Assembly (NCBI GenBank): GCA_009760855.2
Contig: WPIO01000001.1
Span: forward strand, 1,890,001 to 1,954,000
DNA: 64,000 nucleotides
Reading direction: 5' to 3'
From: Cristatella mucedo
Taxonomy: Eukaryota; Bryozoa; Phylactolaemata; Cristatellidae
Positions 48,263 to 59,109 of the stretch are shown here, piece by piece. The notes beneath the pieces were generated by a model, which did no database searches, was not told the origin of the DNA, and was given only the letters and a program-made list of their open reading frames with translations. Within the stretch, counting starts at the first letter, position 1, and the number at the start of each line of letters is the position of its first letter. The translations under genes were made by a program, and so were the position numbers.

Positions 48263-49286
48263 GCTTTACTTGTTGATTTGTTCATGAGGCTGCCAGTTTC
48301 ACAGCACAGAGTGATTGGCAGAAGCCAGCTTGCTGTGGGAGTTTCAAAATACAGTGCGACCGGAAGCTGTTTGCATTGGGACGAAATTCTTTAAACAAAA
48401 AAAGCGGGATTGATGTAGTAACCTCTGGGTTACGACTAGGCTTCACTGAGCAGTCTACGAATGTTTCTGTGAGGCCAAATCTGCCTAACGTAAATGGTCC
48501 TTCTGCTTTGTCACCCCAGCTCCAACGCTGTGCCTAGCACATTCTGCACTTTGCTTAGCTGTCGATGCATCGTTGCTCGGTGGACGTTTCTGGAAGGCAC
48601 GTGGCATGAGCTGATTCCTCAGACAGCAGCACTCAGCAGTCGTATGCAGGTCAGTCTGAAGTCTGAGCCAGCCAGTGGCCACGGATATAAGTAGCTATGG
48701 GTTAGAGTAGTGACCGTTCAACATGGCAATCGCTAGCAGCTTATGCTGCAGCTGGAGAGTGTCAACTGATAGTAACGATGGCATCTTTCGGGCTCAAGGT
48801 AATGGAATTGGCCGTCTAACACCGAGGGCGATCTCCTGCTAAGCATTCAAACTGCAAACATGGGAGCTCTTCGGAAATGAGATGGCTGCTGGAGATGGCT
48901 GTGCTGTGCTTATGTAACTGAGTACTTTTGATGAGCAGGCGCGTGTAGAACTGTCTAGATAAGAATTGCTGACGTCCTATGTACCTGTGTGCCCCCAGTA
49001 ATACTGAGAATTATTGCACGCGGATGCACCAGCCGGACCTGCAACAGCTGTATTGTCCGTGCTGATTTAGTTAACTGCTGTTACACAAATAGCAGATCTT
49101 TGTAGCAGCTATGATTCTGGATTGGTGAGAATTCAGTTCATCTAATAATTTCCATTCTGAGACACTCTGGAAAAAGTTGTCCACCTAACGGATGCATGTG
49201 TAATGCCTGGAAGCTTCAACATGCAAACTATCCTGTGCCTGGATGTACAGGGAGAAGGTACCAGACGCACGCCAAGCAGTATAAAT

Positions 49287-49866
49287 GGTCCATTCATTCG
49301 TGACATCCCGTCTCGACTTCTGCAACTCACTGCTTACTGGCCTACCAGCATGTGCGATCAGGCGATTGCAGCTGGTGCAAAACTCCGAAGCTAGGCTTGT
49401 CTGTCGTGAACGTCGCAGTTGCCACATCACACCACTTCTCGCCGACCTGCACTGGCTACCAGTCAACGGATTGACAGACCTCAAATCCTTTGGAGACCGT
49501 GCATTTAGTTCTTATGCTCCCAAAGCCTGGAACTCCCTCCCGACCTGCATCACAACATCCCGTGACTTGACCACATTTAAAAGGAACATAAAAACACACC
49601 TATTTAGGACAGCATTTAGTGGGTCCCTGTGATTCGTCCTTCATGTGCTTATGCATGCTGACACTGTGCATGCTGCCACTAACCACATTTGCATGCTGAC
49701 CATATGCATGTCACCCCCTAACCATGTTATTCATTTTGTTTATCAAACATGATATTACTCACCATTCAATTGCATTTCCCGTTGCAGCAAATGTAAAGCG
49801 CCTAGAAAGAGATTGAGTTCTCTGAGGGCGCTTTGTCAATTACATTATTATCATTATTATTATTAT
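49287..49866 (+). mobile_element. LINE-A with an in-frame internal deletion
   Basis: 5'-truncated at the [12 protein letters not shown] codons. It is highly similar to 20680-21395, but about 150 bp between LHWLPV and LKSFGDRAF is missing without breaking the frame (open 49285-49632, 115 codons). Complete hairpin tail and (ATT)n. Confidence 0.92.
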
Positions 49867-50000
49867 AAGCAATAGTCCTTTCTGTTGAATCTCTAAAAAT
49901 CTGTTTTGACTTTACGAATAGCCATCCCCTTTCCGAGATACCGGCATGGTTGGTAGCAGGATTCAGATGTTTTACTCGCAATGGTTCATTACAAATCTAG

Positions 50001-50096
50001 GAGCAAATGTAAAGTGTCTAGAAAGAGATTAGGTTATCTGAGGGTGCTATACAAATGTATAATTATAATTATTCTTATTATGATAGTTATTATTAT
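50001..50096 (+). mobile_element. LINE-A tail fragment
   Basis: GGAGCAAATGTAAAGTGTCT, the hairpin, GGGTGCTATACAAATGTAT and an ATT-type end. It lies 135 bp after the preceding copy. Confidence 0.85.
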
Positions 50097-50099
50097 GTT

Positions 50100-50728
50100 T
50101 GACCCAGAGCTTCTGCACCATTTCCCCTATTTCGGACGATAGGTGATCTCTTGGGGCACGAGAATGGCGACTTTCGAAGGAGCGACTTACGGTTTTCAAA
50201 GCAAAAAAGAGAACATTGTGCTGAGGTGAGAGAATCGTTATGAGAGGGCTTGAGCACTATCCTCGCATAAGCACTGCACGGGCAACATCAGTTGGATGCC
50301 TTCGTTTTCCTACTTGCATTGCTCGTTCCACTTCCCGAAAGTGAGCTTGGTCTAGCTGCGAGTGCTTTGCTCGTCGGTGCACGTGTTTGTTGCTGTGTAA
50401 CCCTTGACTTCGGAAGCTGAGGCGATGCCTGCCTAGCTAGGCTAGCCACAGCCTCCCCCAGCAGCAGCAGCAACAACAGCTCCTCTTATTATTTTTCGCG
50501 TTTTTCTACTTCGGTTCGTCTTGAGCATTGCTGTTTCTAACTGGTACCGATTACACACAGACATAATAGAGTGACCCGTGTAGTGCAGATGTGTAAGAGG
50601 AATACACCAGTAGCCTTTGGACAGGTGGCCTGGGCACCTGGCTAGTGCGGATGAGCTGAAAGTTTGTTGGGAACGGCTGGACTGAAAGTGAAGGTTACAG
50701 GAGCCTTTCCAACAGCCTTAGGCCCACT
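50100..50728. other. Unassigned DNA
   Basis: No recognised gene; a short (CAG)n run near 50460. Confidence 0.4.
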
Positions 50729-50845
50729 GACCATGTTTTACATGTTGACACTGTGCGCCTCACCTCTAACTATGTCATGTTTGATGACATTGTGCATCCA
50801 ATAATCATTTGATCATGCTTTCTTTACAGCATATGTAAAGTGCTC

Positions 50846-50876
<31 letters not shown>

Positions 50877-50919
50877 TTTAGTTCTCCGGGGAGCTATACA
50901 AATTTATTATTATTATTAG
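50729..50919 (+). mobile_element. LINE-A 3'UTR and tail, with AG expansion
   Basis: 3'UTR (CATGTTGACACTGTGCGCCT) to tail. The AGAAAGAGATT arm of the hairpin has expanded into an about 30-bp (AG)n run, showing microsatellite growth from the LINE tail. Confidence 0.85.
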
Positions 50920-50939
50920 GCAGTGTCCTACTCTGGCTC

Positions 50940-51515
50940 TCGGGAAATGTCAAGAAAATACTTTAAAAATTTGTCCGGCAATCGAATATGTGTTTAGGGT
51001 ACTTTTCGAAAGTCAGATGTGTTGGAACTGAGATCTGAAGTTCTGACGACTTCCGCATGAAAGAAAAAAGGGCTATGCAAACCACGTCTAACCCGGATGT
51101 AAACAGGAAGCTACAAATCTTCGAATAAATTTTTTTATCGACCTCTGCATCAAATGCGACTTGTATCCAAACTTGTCGAACCTTGGTAGATCGAGATACC
51201 TGCTTGAAGCTTGTTGAGTTGCATTATTGTGACTTTTTTACAGCCTTATTTCCAGGGTCGGTTGGTGCCTTGTAAATTCCATAAGTCGGCTAATACTTCG
51301 CATATCAGAATGAAATTTCGTCATCAAACGTCCTGGACCTAAATGTTCTGTAATCGTGGGCATACAGAGCAAAATGTATCTAGCTGAGATCAGAAATATT
51401 TCTTGCCTCATTTTGAAGCAAGCAGAGCTGAACGTGCATTTCAAATTTCACACTTTCACACCTTAGATACGTGACATATTAGCTGAGTTATGGAATTTAC
51501 AAGGTACCACCCTCT
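50940..51515 (+). mobile_element. Foldback/long-TIR element, partial copy 2
   Basis: Left arm about 50940-51300, centre 51320-51450, then only the first 35-40 bp of the right arm (51477-51515). The proximal arm ends are inverted repeats of each other (GGTGCCTTGTAAATTCCATA at 51264 against TATGGAATTTACAAGGTACC at 51493). The left arm is the reverse complement of the right arm of copy 1 (4141-4495). No coding frame. Confidence 0.75.
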
Positions 51516-51567
51516 TGTCTGCTTCAAGTGGTTTAGGTGTGACTCTAACCAATTTCAAATCGTGAGG

Positions 51568-51885
51568 AGATGGTATCTTTAGTTCGTATACTCCACAGCA
51601 TGGAACCTACTTCCGACAAATGTCATGAAATTCCTGACCTTAAGTTTGAAAAAAGCCAAACACACCAGTTCCTCATTGCGTTTGCTCGATCCTCTGGATG
51701 CTTATGTGCTTCCAAAGGAAATTATTTAATGAATTTACATATGTATTATGTATTTATTATTTAATTATAAATTATTATTATTTAATTAAATAATGCTTCG
51801 TGCTGATGCTGTGCAGTCTATCACTATAACCGTTTGACTTGCCTTTGTACTGGGTATTACATGCATAGTACCCTGTCTAGAAATA
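51568..51885 (+). mobile_element. LINE-A fragment, strongly decayed
   Basis: TTTAGTTCGTATACTCCACA and TGGAACCTACTTCCGACA match the SSYAPTAWNSLPT codons. 3'UTR remnants (GTGCTGATGCTGTGCAGTC) follow an AT-rich insertion at 51720-51795. Confidence 0.7.
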
Positions 51886-51973
51886 TTGATGTACTCATGT
51901 CTAGAATCACTCTATTTAGATCCAAATAGATATATAATCGAGATTATAATTAGATATATTAGATGAATATAAT

Positions 51974-52006
<33 letters not shown>

Positions 52007-52679
52007 ACACTATTATAATCGAGTGATTATATATCTATTTAGGTTATGTAATCACTCTATAATATATTTGTTTACATTTATGTAGATTTAGATGTACCCA
52101 TGTCTGGAAATAGATGTAGTCCTCTTAAGGTGCTGTTCAAACGTCTTAGCATATCGTAGTTATGCTACAGAAACGAGAATGGGCCGTGCAATGATGACCT
52201 TCCTTGGAGCTTTGCTGTCCGCTTCCGCGTCCAGACTTTACCTTCTTTCGTCTTCTGGCCTTGGGCAACAGCCCCAAAAATGGTTTCCACCGGCATGCTG
52301 TCTTTTCTGCATAGGCAAAGGGCAGAAATTGAGTTCGATTAGAGTGCTAGATAAATGTTTCGTAGCTACAACTTTGATGATCATTAGCTGTTACCACTGC
52401 ATTATTTTCGTTCAGGGTGCCGCAGAGCTTAGGTGCTTTGGCCAAAAGAAAACCATCCATCCACTCTCTGTCTCGACCTGCATCTTTCTGTGTGAGATTG
52501 TGCTGCCTTTGCCCGACCGTGCTCCTAGCGTAGACGACGTGAGACGAGAAGTATAGAGCCCAAGGCGCTGAAAGTGGCCGGTGCAATTGAACTGGTGCAG
52601 TGGTTGCATTGCAGAGTCTCCCCCCCCCCGAAGTACAGCAGCTGCTATTTTTCTGACAGGTCGTATCGTCTGCTTACAG
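51886..52679. other. AT array and unassigned DNA
   Basis: (AT)n at 51977-52005, flanked by near-repeats of TAATCGA and ATTATATATCTATTTAG. A 154-codon frame (52092-52556) shows no domain. A C10 run is at 52620-52629. Confidence 0.5.
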
Positions 52680-52797
52680 GCTTCGTGCTGCAGTCCTCGA
52701 AGCAGATGCAAAAGTCGCTCGAAGGCTTGGCCATCGTCTGCAAGGAAAGCGACGACGATCTTCCGCTCGCCGTTTCGAGCGCCTACGAAAGCCTGGG
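52680..52797 (+). CDS. Candidate exon 3 of the split gene
   Basis: 118 bp between acceptor GTCTGCTTACAG (ending 52679) and donor CTGGG|GTAAGC (52798). The open frame needs one base from the previous exon, exactly what exon 2 supplies (G|GC, glycine). It encodes FVLQSSKQMQKSLEGLAIVC, then KESDDDLPLAVSSAYESL, and ends after two bases of a codon. The amphipathic, helix-like composition with high complexity makes this the most protein-like exon of the set. Family not recognised. Confidence 0.65.
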
Positions 52798-53129
52798 GTA
52801 AGCACAGCTACCCGGCTACCTGGGCGGATAATCTGGGTGATGGTTTGGCAAAAGCTGCTTGCAGCTTGTGGCTATCCTCCTGAGAGCAGGCAGGCTGATG
52901 GTGCAGCACTTTTTCAAGAACCATCTGCCTGCCAAAAAAGTCGACAGGTGAGCCCCATGCCGAGAGGCAGTCTAACGCAGCCCTAAAGCTGACATCAAGA
53001 CGCTATCTAGAGGAGGCAGTCTAGCAGTGCTGCTATGCTGGCGATGGTGTGTGTGTGTGTGTGTGCCGAGCACTGGTCCACCACAAGGTCCCACTGATCT
53101 CTTTCTTTGGCCGTGACTTGCTGCCTGCT

Positions 53130-54195
53130 CTAGCCCCGGTGCCAGCCATTCTGGCCCGGGAACGTTATGGCTGCAGCTGTCCTTGCTTGCAGCAGGCTCA
53201 GGACGGCTGGAAAGGATGAGCCATAGTAGTCGGCAGCAAGAGCATAGTTATCGTTGCGTAAGAATTGTGGAACGCGAGTTCCACAGTCTAGGACCTGCAG
53301 AGCAAAAGCTTCTGTCGCCAACGGTCTTTAAGGGGAGGAATGGAGCAGCTAATTTATTGTCCATACAGGACCTGAGGGCGCGAGGAGGCTGAAACTGGTG
53401 CATCAGTTCAGCTAGATAGGGAGGAGCCAAGCCTTGGCAGGCCTTGTGGGTCAGCATAAGCACTTTGCTCTGTATCAGTTGATCAACCAGCAGCCATCCT
53501 AGCTCTTTTAGCAAAGGATACAGATAGTCAAACCTCTGGTATTTGTAAACTAGCAGCCATATTTATCGCCTGCTGCAGTGGCCTAGTGGCTTTTTTTTTG
53601 GTAGCCCAGCCAAAAGAGAATTACAATAATCTAGTAGTGACGGTACCAAAGAGCTAGTTTCATTCTTTGCAAACCACCTGGAAGACAGTTTCTAATCTTA
53701 GATAGGAATCGGGAGTGATGGCAAGCTGTGGAAGCAGTCATCCAAACGAAGCTATCAACATTTAGGCAGCTGACGAAGACGAACACCTTCCGAACAGTTC
53801 CGAGCACAAGGTGGTGTTCGAACAACAGCATCACCTGTTAGAAGAGCAAAGCCATCTAGTCCAGCCACATTCTTGCGGTGTCCTGTGATAAGCTGTTTCG
53901 TTGTATCGTCGTTTAGTTTGGGGAAATTTGCTGACATCTAAGATCGAATATCTGCAAGGCAAGCATTCAGTTTATCAGTCGTTGCTGCATATTCCGACGG
54001 TGTAAATGACAAATGCAACTGAACATTGTCAGCATAAAAGTGATATCATATTCCATGGGCCTGAATCACTTTTCTTAGAGGTTGAGTATACATGAATAAC
54101 AACAAAAGACCAAGGACGGACCCTTGCGGGACTCTACTGGTGACTGGTCGTGTGGATGAGGCCTGACCCCACACGATATGGATTGAACACATCAG
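53130..54195 (-). mobile_element. LINE-B, 3' part
   Basis: The minus strand carries the RT second half: a YADN active-site variant (54025-54036; the usual second Asp is lost), LNDDTTKQLITGH and the C-terminal MLTHKACQGLAPPYLAELM ... VGDRSFCSAGPRLWNS block, then 3'UTR. Stops and shifts abound. It is a different family from LINE-A (different sequence and 3'UTR, no hairpin tail recognised). Confidence 0.85.
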
Positions 54196-54202
54196 ACAAG
54201 TG

Positions 54203-54365
54203 ATAATAATGATAATACATATTATATAGCACCCTCAGAGAACCCAATCTCTTTCTTGGCACTTCAACTTTGCTGCAAAGGAAGCACGATCGAATGGCTA
54301 GTGGTAGCAAGTTCAAAAAACAACAAGAATAATATGGTTAGGGGTGAAATGCATTGGGTCAGTGT
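54203..54365 (-). mobile_element. LINE-A 3' end nested in LINE-B with 7-bp TSD
   Basis: Minus-strand 163-bp copy: 3'UTR (ACACTGACCCAATGCATTTC), the hairpin tail and an ATT-type end. Flanked on the plus strand by ACAAGTG at 54196-54202 and 54366-54372; LINE-B continues on both sides. Confidence 0.9.
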
Positions 54366-56095
54366 ACAAGTGCGATTTAAATCACTCCAGTGCCTCGTCT
54401 GCCTGACCGATCGTCGTTCTCAACCGTTCAAGCACAATATCGTGATCAATGGTGTCGAAGGCAGCTGATAGATCTAGCAGCTCTAGATCAGTGACATTCC
54501 GATGATCATTGCTGCATAGGAGGAGAGCAGTTTCAGTGGAGTGCTGCCGATTGAAACCCGATCAAAATTTTTCTGAAATGTCATTCTTTTTAAAGTGTGC
54601 TGCTAGCTGCTTAGCGACAATTTTTTTGAGAATCTTTGACAAAAAAGGAAGAAAGGAAACTGGGTGATAGTTCGAGAGAACCTCTGTATGTAATCCAGGC
54701 TTTTTAAGTATTGGTCGACGATGGCCGATTTCAAGGACTTGAGTACAACCCCTCTTTCCAGAGAAGCATTACAAATCTCGGTTATGGCTGCGCTAAGTTT
54801 GTCTGCAAGTGAAGACCACAGAGATGGTGGCATAAGGTCTTCAGGAAGTCTTTAGAATTCTTTAAAATTTAAAATTCTTTAAAATTCTTTAAAAGTCTTT
54901 AAGGAAGTCTTTGAAATTGACTAGATCTTATCTAGATATAAGCAATCTAGATATGAGATAGATATGAGCCAATCTAGATATGATCTTTAAGCTAGATATG
55001 ATCTGCATCAGACCCAGACTTCCTAAAACGGCTTTCAAGCCTGTGCTTAACTTTGCACATCCTTTAAAGTTGTTTGAAAATGAAAGGAATCTCCACGACT
55101 CTTTGCACGGACAGAATATACGGGAGCATGCTCGTCAAGAGCACTCCTAAGTGTCATGCTCACTGCATCAGTGAAGTTATCGAGGCTGTTGGTCGAGTCT
55201 GGGTGCAGATCAAAAAGACCTGCCTCACATACAGATTTCAAAATTTTGTCTTGGTCAATGCTTTTTAAGTTACATTACCGCAAAAACTCAACTTTACTCT
55301 GTACAGCAAAGCAGGAACAGTAAATGAGACCGAATAATGATCCGAGAGGGCCAGTGAGCACACAACAAGGTCAGTGGGGCAGACCTTAGTGATAACGAGA
55401 TCCAGCATATGGCCACCGACGTGAGTGGTGTGATTAACGTATTGGACCACACCCAAGTTCTCAAGACAGTCGAGAAATTAGTGGACCTGGCTGTTCTAGG
55501 GTTTTCAATGTGAATGTTGAAGTCACCTGCAATCAGTAAAGGCCTGTCACACACAGATATTTTAGTGAGGAACTCCGAAAACTCCTTTACGGACAAGTTT
55601 AGACAGCCATAAGGAAGTTGGTATATCAAACCGCTGAGAGGCACACTTCCTTTGATGAGGCCTGATTGCAACTGATTTAAACGATTGCCCATGGGAATAA
55701 CTGCACGTCTCACAGCCAAACGATTCACGAACAATAAAAGTGTCATCCAACAACCGTGTCAGATTGAATGGACCGAAAAAATGAGAACCCGGGCAGGGTG
55801 GTCTCAGATATTCAGCTATCGGAGCAGGGTGTCATTCATGTTTTGTTCAGCAGGAATGCATCTAGCTTCTCCTGGACAGCCCTATCGCAGAAAAGTAACC
55901 CCTGGTTTTTAGCAAGCGGACGTTTAGCAGGCAGAATTTAAGAGGCTGTCTAATAACCGTGCGACACCGATCAAGTTGCTGGCATTCTAGTCGGCATGTA
56001 GCCGGCCAGGCAGGCACTGCCCCTTTGAATGTAAATAGAACCTCAGTAATGTTCGCCGGTCGACTTTTCACAACATCCAGAGGCACTGCAAGTGA
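54366..56095 (-). mobile_element. LINE-B, endonuclease and early RT
   Basis: On the minus strand from 56095: CLLNVRLLKTRGYF (endonuclease start), GDFNIHI (55516-55527 encode GDFN), then in another frame HMLDLVITKV and SDHYSV (SDHY 55334-55345), the linker, the RT start around 54603-54833 (SLERGVVLKSLKSAIV) and SAAFDTIDH (54442-54468). These are the endonuclease and RT motifs of CR1/L2 LINEs in the right order. Frameshifts make it non-functional. With 53130-54195 it is the longest LINE in the window. Confidence 0.88.
54840..55000. repeat. Local short duplications inside LINE-B
   Basis: AAGTCTTTA/AATTCTTTAAAA motifs repeated five times, and TCTAGATATGA repeated four times, on the plus strand. 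They interrupt the LINE-B linker. Confidence 0.75.
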
Positions 56096-56287
56096 GCTAC
56101 TACCGAAAGGAGTGCTAATGAGTGACCGAAGGTTGCAGGGAGGCTCTTACCGACCTACCGAAGAATGCCAGCCGGTAGGTATTGACTGATTGCAAAATCA
56201 TGCTCTTCATGCCAAGGAGGTCGTAGCATATCCTTGGGATTTCGGTAGAGAGGCGGTAGAGGCAAAAGACATTATATAAGGAGAAAA

Positions 56288-56468
56288 AATACTAACTGAT
56301 TTAAAAGCCTCTTTTCTATAGAGACAGAATAGCATTGACGATAGCCTTAATTGACCACTGCTTTCGGTGGGCAGTAAAAAATGGCCTACAGCAGGATTCG
56401 AACCCACGACCTCGAGACGGAGGTCATGAAAAGCAACCGCCTTACCTAGTGTGCCATCATGGCACACC
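56288..56468 (-). mobile_element. SINE-2
   Basis: On the minus strand GGTGTGCCATGATGGCACAC, GCGGTTGCTTTTCATGACCT, B box GTGGGTTCGAATCCTGCTGT and the tail AAGAGGCTTTTAAATCAGTT. Flanked by GAGAAAA (56281-56287) and GAGAACA (56469-56475), a probable 7-bp TSD with one mismatch. Confidence 0.88.
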
Positions 56469-56547
56469 GAGAACACGAGTGCCCATCTAGATTCGCCAGG
56501 AGTCTAGTGATAATGTTGTCTAGTGATAATTTTGTCTAGTGATAATG

Positions 56548-56655
56548 TTGCCCTGGTTTGACCTAGGGGTAAGGTGCTTGCCTTGCTCGACCAACGTTGT
56601 TCGAGCATATGCAACTAGATAGAGATTAGGCACTCTTAGGGTCCTTTGTAAATTA

Positions 56656-56662
<7 letters not shown>
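56548..56662 (+). mobile_element. SINE-1, internally deleted
   Basis: CTGGTTTGACCTAGGGGTAA, GGTGCTTGCCTTGCTCGACC, a shortened head with GTTCGAGCATATGC, then AGATAGAGATTAGGCACTCT. The end passes into an AT array. Confidence 0.7.
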
Positions 56663-56698
<36 letters not shown>

Positions 56699-56716
56699 TA
56701 TATATATATATACTTG

Positions 56717-56756
<40 letters not shown>

Positions 56757-56775
56757 AATAAATTAATAAGTATAT
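56663..56775 (+). repeat. (AT)n microsatellite
   Basis: Two AT arrays separated by TATGCTATA and CTTGTTAAT. Confidence 0.95.
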
Positions 56776-56794
56776 ATGTGTGTGAGTGGCTGAT

Positions 56795-57712
56795 TCGTGA
56801 AGGATTCTTAACTAGCTACCGAGTTTTCTTTTAAACTTGGTAGTTGATTTGTGGATGCCGTTGGTAGGGGTGCACTGAGATGCTGGTGGCCCGTATTGCG
56901 CCTGCCAGGAGGAAGCTGTAGACCTCAGAGCTTTATTCCACGTCCTCCAACTTGCATCCCTTTGACATTTGAAAATGTTCCTGCTAGATGAGAACCTCTG
57001 CTGATCCGAGCATCCACAAACCGGGTGAAGTAGATGCTTCCGGTGCGATCTCAATTGAGGTAGCACGTTGTCTGAGGCCTGTGCACCACCTACCGATTTT
57101 GCTAGCTTACTTCCTTGGTTGATCTGACTATTACCACAGGCCTGCAGCTAAGAACATCACTGAGGTTACTTAACCTTGACCTAGCTTTGGGGTGGTGGCC
57201 GAAAGTAATTGGGTTTATAGCATCTTAAAGTCAATATCCCTATCCTAATAGATTAGCAAACCGACAGGAGATGCCTCTCTGTGTGCCTAATTTCCCTGTA
57301 TCAACTTTGTGGTGTGGTGCCACCAGTAGTATTACTGATGCAGTTTTCTTAATTTTATCAAGCCACGGTAAGAAATATAAGATTAGTACCATTTACTGGC
57401 TCACTGCTCACTGTATTCCTTGTAGCTGCTGTGATAACTATTGGTCGTCAATGGGAAGCCGTGGTAGTGAACAAAAGATGCTATTTTTGCAGCCTATTGC
57501 AGCACTTATTGCTCATTTGACCTCACAGCCGTGTCGTGGTACCAAGGGCAGATGCAGCTGCTGCAAGCTAGGATTCCTTGGCAACTCGGTACCGGTTAGT
57601 AGCAGTAGCTCATGCCGTTTTCCTAGGCTGTACACAAGATTCAAGACAAGTTCTCAAAGAGGGTCTCATGTAATGCTTTCTTCTTAGCTGCCCTCAAAGC
57701 CCTCTAAGGGGG
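56795..57712 (+). repeat. Segmental duplication unit A, copy 1
   Basis: About 920 bp aligning with 59110-60125 with many substitutions and indels. Shared landmarks are GATTTGTGGATGCCGTTGGT, CTAGCTTTGGGGTGGT/TTGCTTTGGGGTTGT, GTGTGCCTAATTT plus TATCAACTTTGTGG, CAATGGGAAGCCGTGG and TTCTTCTTAGCTGCCCTCAA. No conserved reading frame across the two copies. Confidence 0.85.
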
Positions 57713-57734
57713 CCACGGCAGCTAAGGTGGCCTC

Positions 57735-58260
57735 TAAGCACTTGAGCTTGTGCAGTTCAACGTGCATCTTCAGCAGAAACCACTTTTTGAGACTTTCATC
57801 CGAGAGGCCTCTATAAACACTCTGAAAGCCTGATCAACTGTCTCCCTCCTCCACCCGGTGCAGCTTGGTAGCCACTCTATTGGACTTGCGGTAGAGAGGG
57901 CGCAGAGGGGCCAAGCTCGACTGCAGGCCTGCGGTGCGTCACTGAGTGGTCGGTCTTCCCATTTGGAGAGCGGTTGCTAAAGCCTTCTATGGGCTTGATA
58001 CTCCATAAACGGCTGGTTGTATTTGCAAACGAAGCACCTGGCAGATACCTTGACTCTTGCCACATTTATCCCAAATTTAGTGCCCAGCTCTGGCGAACAC
58101 CAGTGGCCTTTTTCCGCTGCCGGCCAACGCACTGGTGATATTTCAAATCTGGAGCAGTCAACCCACGCATTCGCTCTCTCTTTCTCCCCCCTCTCTCTCC
58201 CTCTCACCCTCCCTCCCTTCTGTTTCTCTCTCCTCTCCTTTTTTCACGTGTGTTGGTCGC
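57735..58260 (+). repeat. Segmental duplication unit B, copy 1
   Basis: Nearly identical to 61550-62105 over about 450 bp (roughly a dozen differences by eye), including AACACTCTGAAAGCCTGATC and GGCAGATACCTTGACTCTTG. Directly follows unit A. Around 57748 it has the single-copy precursor of the VNTR (TTGTGCAGTTCAACGTGCAT). Confidence 0.92.

Positions 58261-58263
<3 letters not shown>

Positions 58264-58318
<55 letters not shown>
58264..58318 (+). repeat. (GT)n microsatellite
   Basis: Pure GT after unit B. Confidence 0.97.
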
Positions 58319-58320
<2 letters not shown>

Positions 58321-58701
58321 CACGTGAGTACTGGCTTGCACTCGTGTGCATTTTTGTACATAGGCGTCTCTGTCCGTTTCACCATCAATCACCAGGTACT
58401 AACGGTAGAAGGAAAGAACACTTTGTTAAGTTGACAGCTTGTTCGGATGTCAGGTTACCTAGATCCTGCTCTTGGCTGTCTGCCCGAGGTAGCCAGTGGT
58501 TGAGGAGTCTACTTACAGAGAGACTCAACAAGGCTACAGCTGTGGCTGTAGACCCGAGCACAGATCTGTGGTAAATCGTGTTTGCTAACATCGACTACAT
58601 TGCTTGTGCCAAACTCAAAGCCACGGCTCACTTGCTGCAGCTTGTCACCTGCTTGGGGGGGGGCTTATGCACACAGGCACGCATGCACATGCACATGCTA
58701 T

Positions 58702-59098
58702 TTAAGCACACACACACACACACACACACACGCGCGCTTGCACACACACGCACGCACACACAGACACACCTCGTATGTGCTTGTGTGTGTGTTTGCCTGC
58801 TTGTGTGTATGCACGGCTGTCTATATGTGTGTGGACATGTGCTTAAAATGTATGTGTATGTGTGTGTGTGTGTGTGTGTGTGCGTGCGCGTGCGCGTGTA
58901 CGTGTATGCGGGCCGAGTGTAAAATGTATGTTTGTGTGCGTGCGTCCGTATGTGTGTGTGTTGTGTGATGTGTATGTGTCTAAAGTGGTAAAGTGTGTGT
59001 GCACATGTGAGTGTGGTAAGCAAGTTTGTGTGTGTGTGTGTGTATGTATGTATGTGTGTGTGTGCGTGAGTGTGTGTGAGTGTGCATATAAAGTATGT
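58702..59098 (+). repeat. (CA)n then (GT)n compound region
   Basis: CA-rich 58702-58770, GT-rich 58785-59098 with GTAT/GTGCG variants. The inverted CA/GT arrangement can fold on itself. Confidence 0.9.
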
Positions 59099-59109
59099 AT
59101 GTATATGGC

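Noticed and set aside
52092-52556. 154-codon plus-strand ORF before exon 3
   Set aside because: No recognisable motif or acceptor, and its 5' part lies beside decayed LINE-A and AT-repeat sequence.
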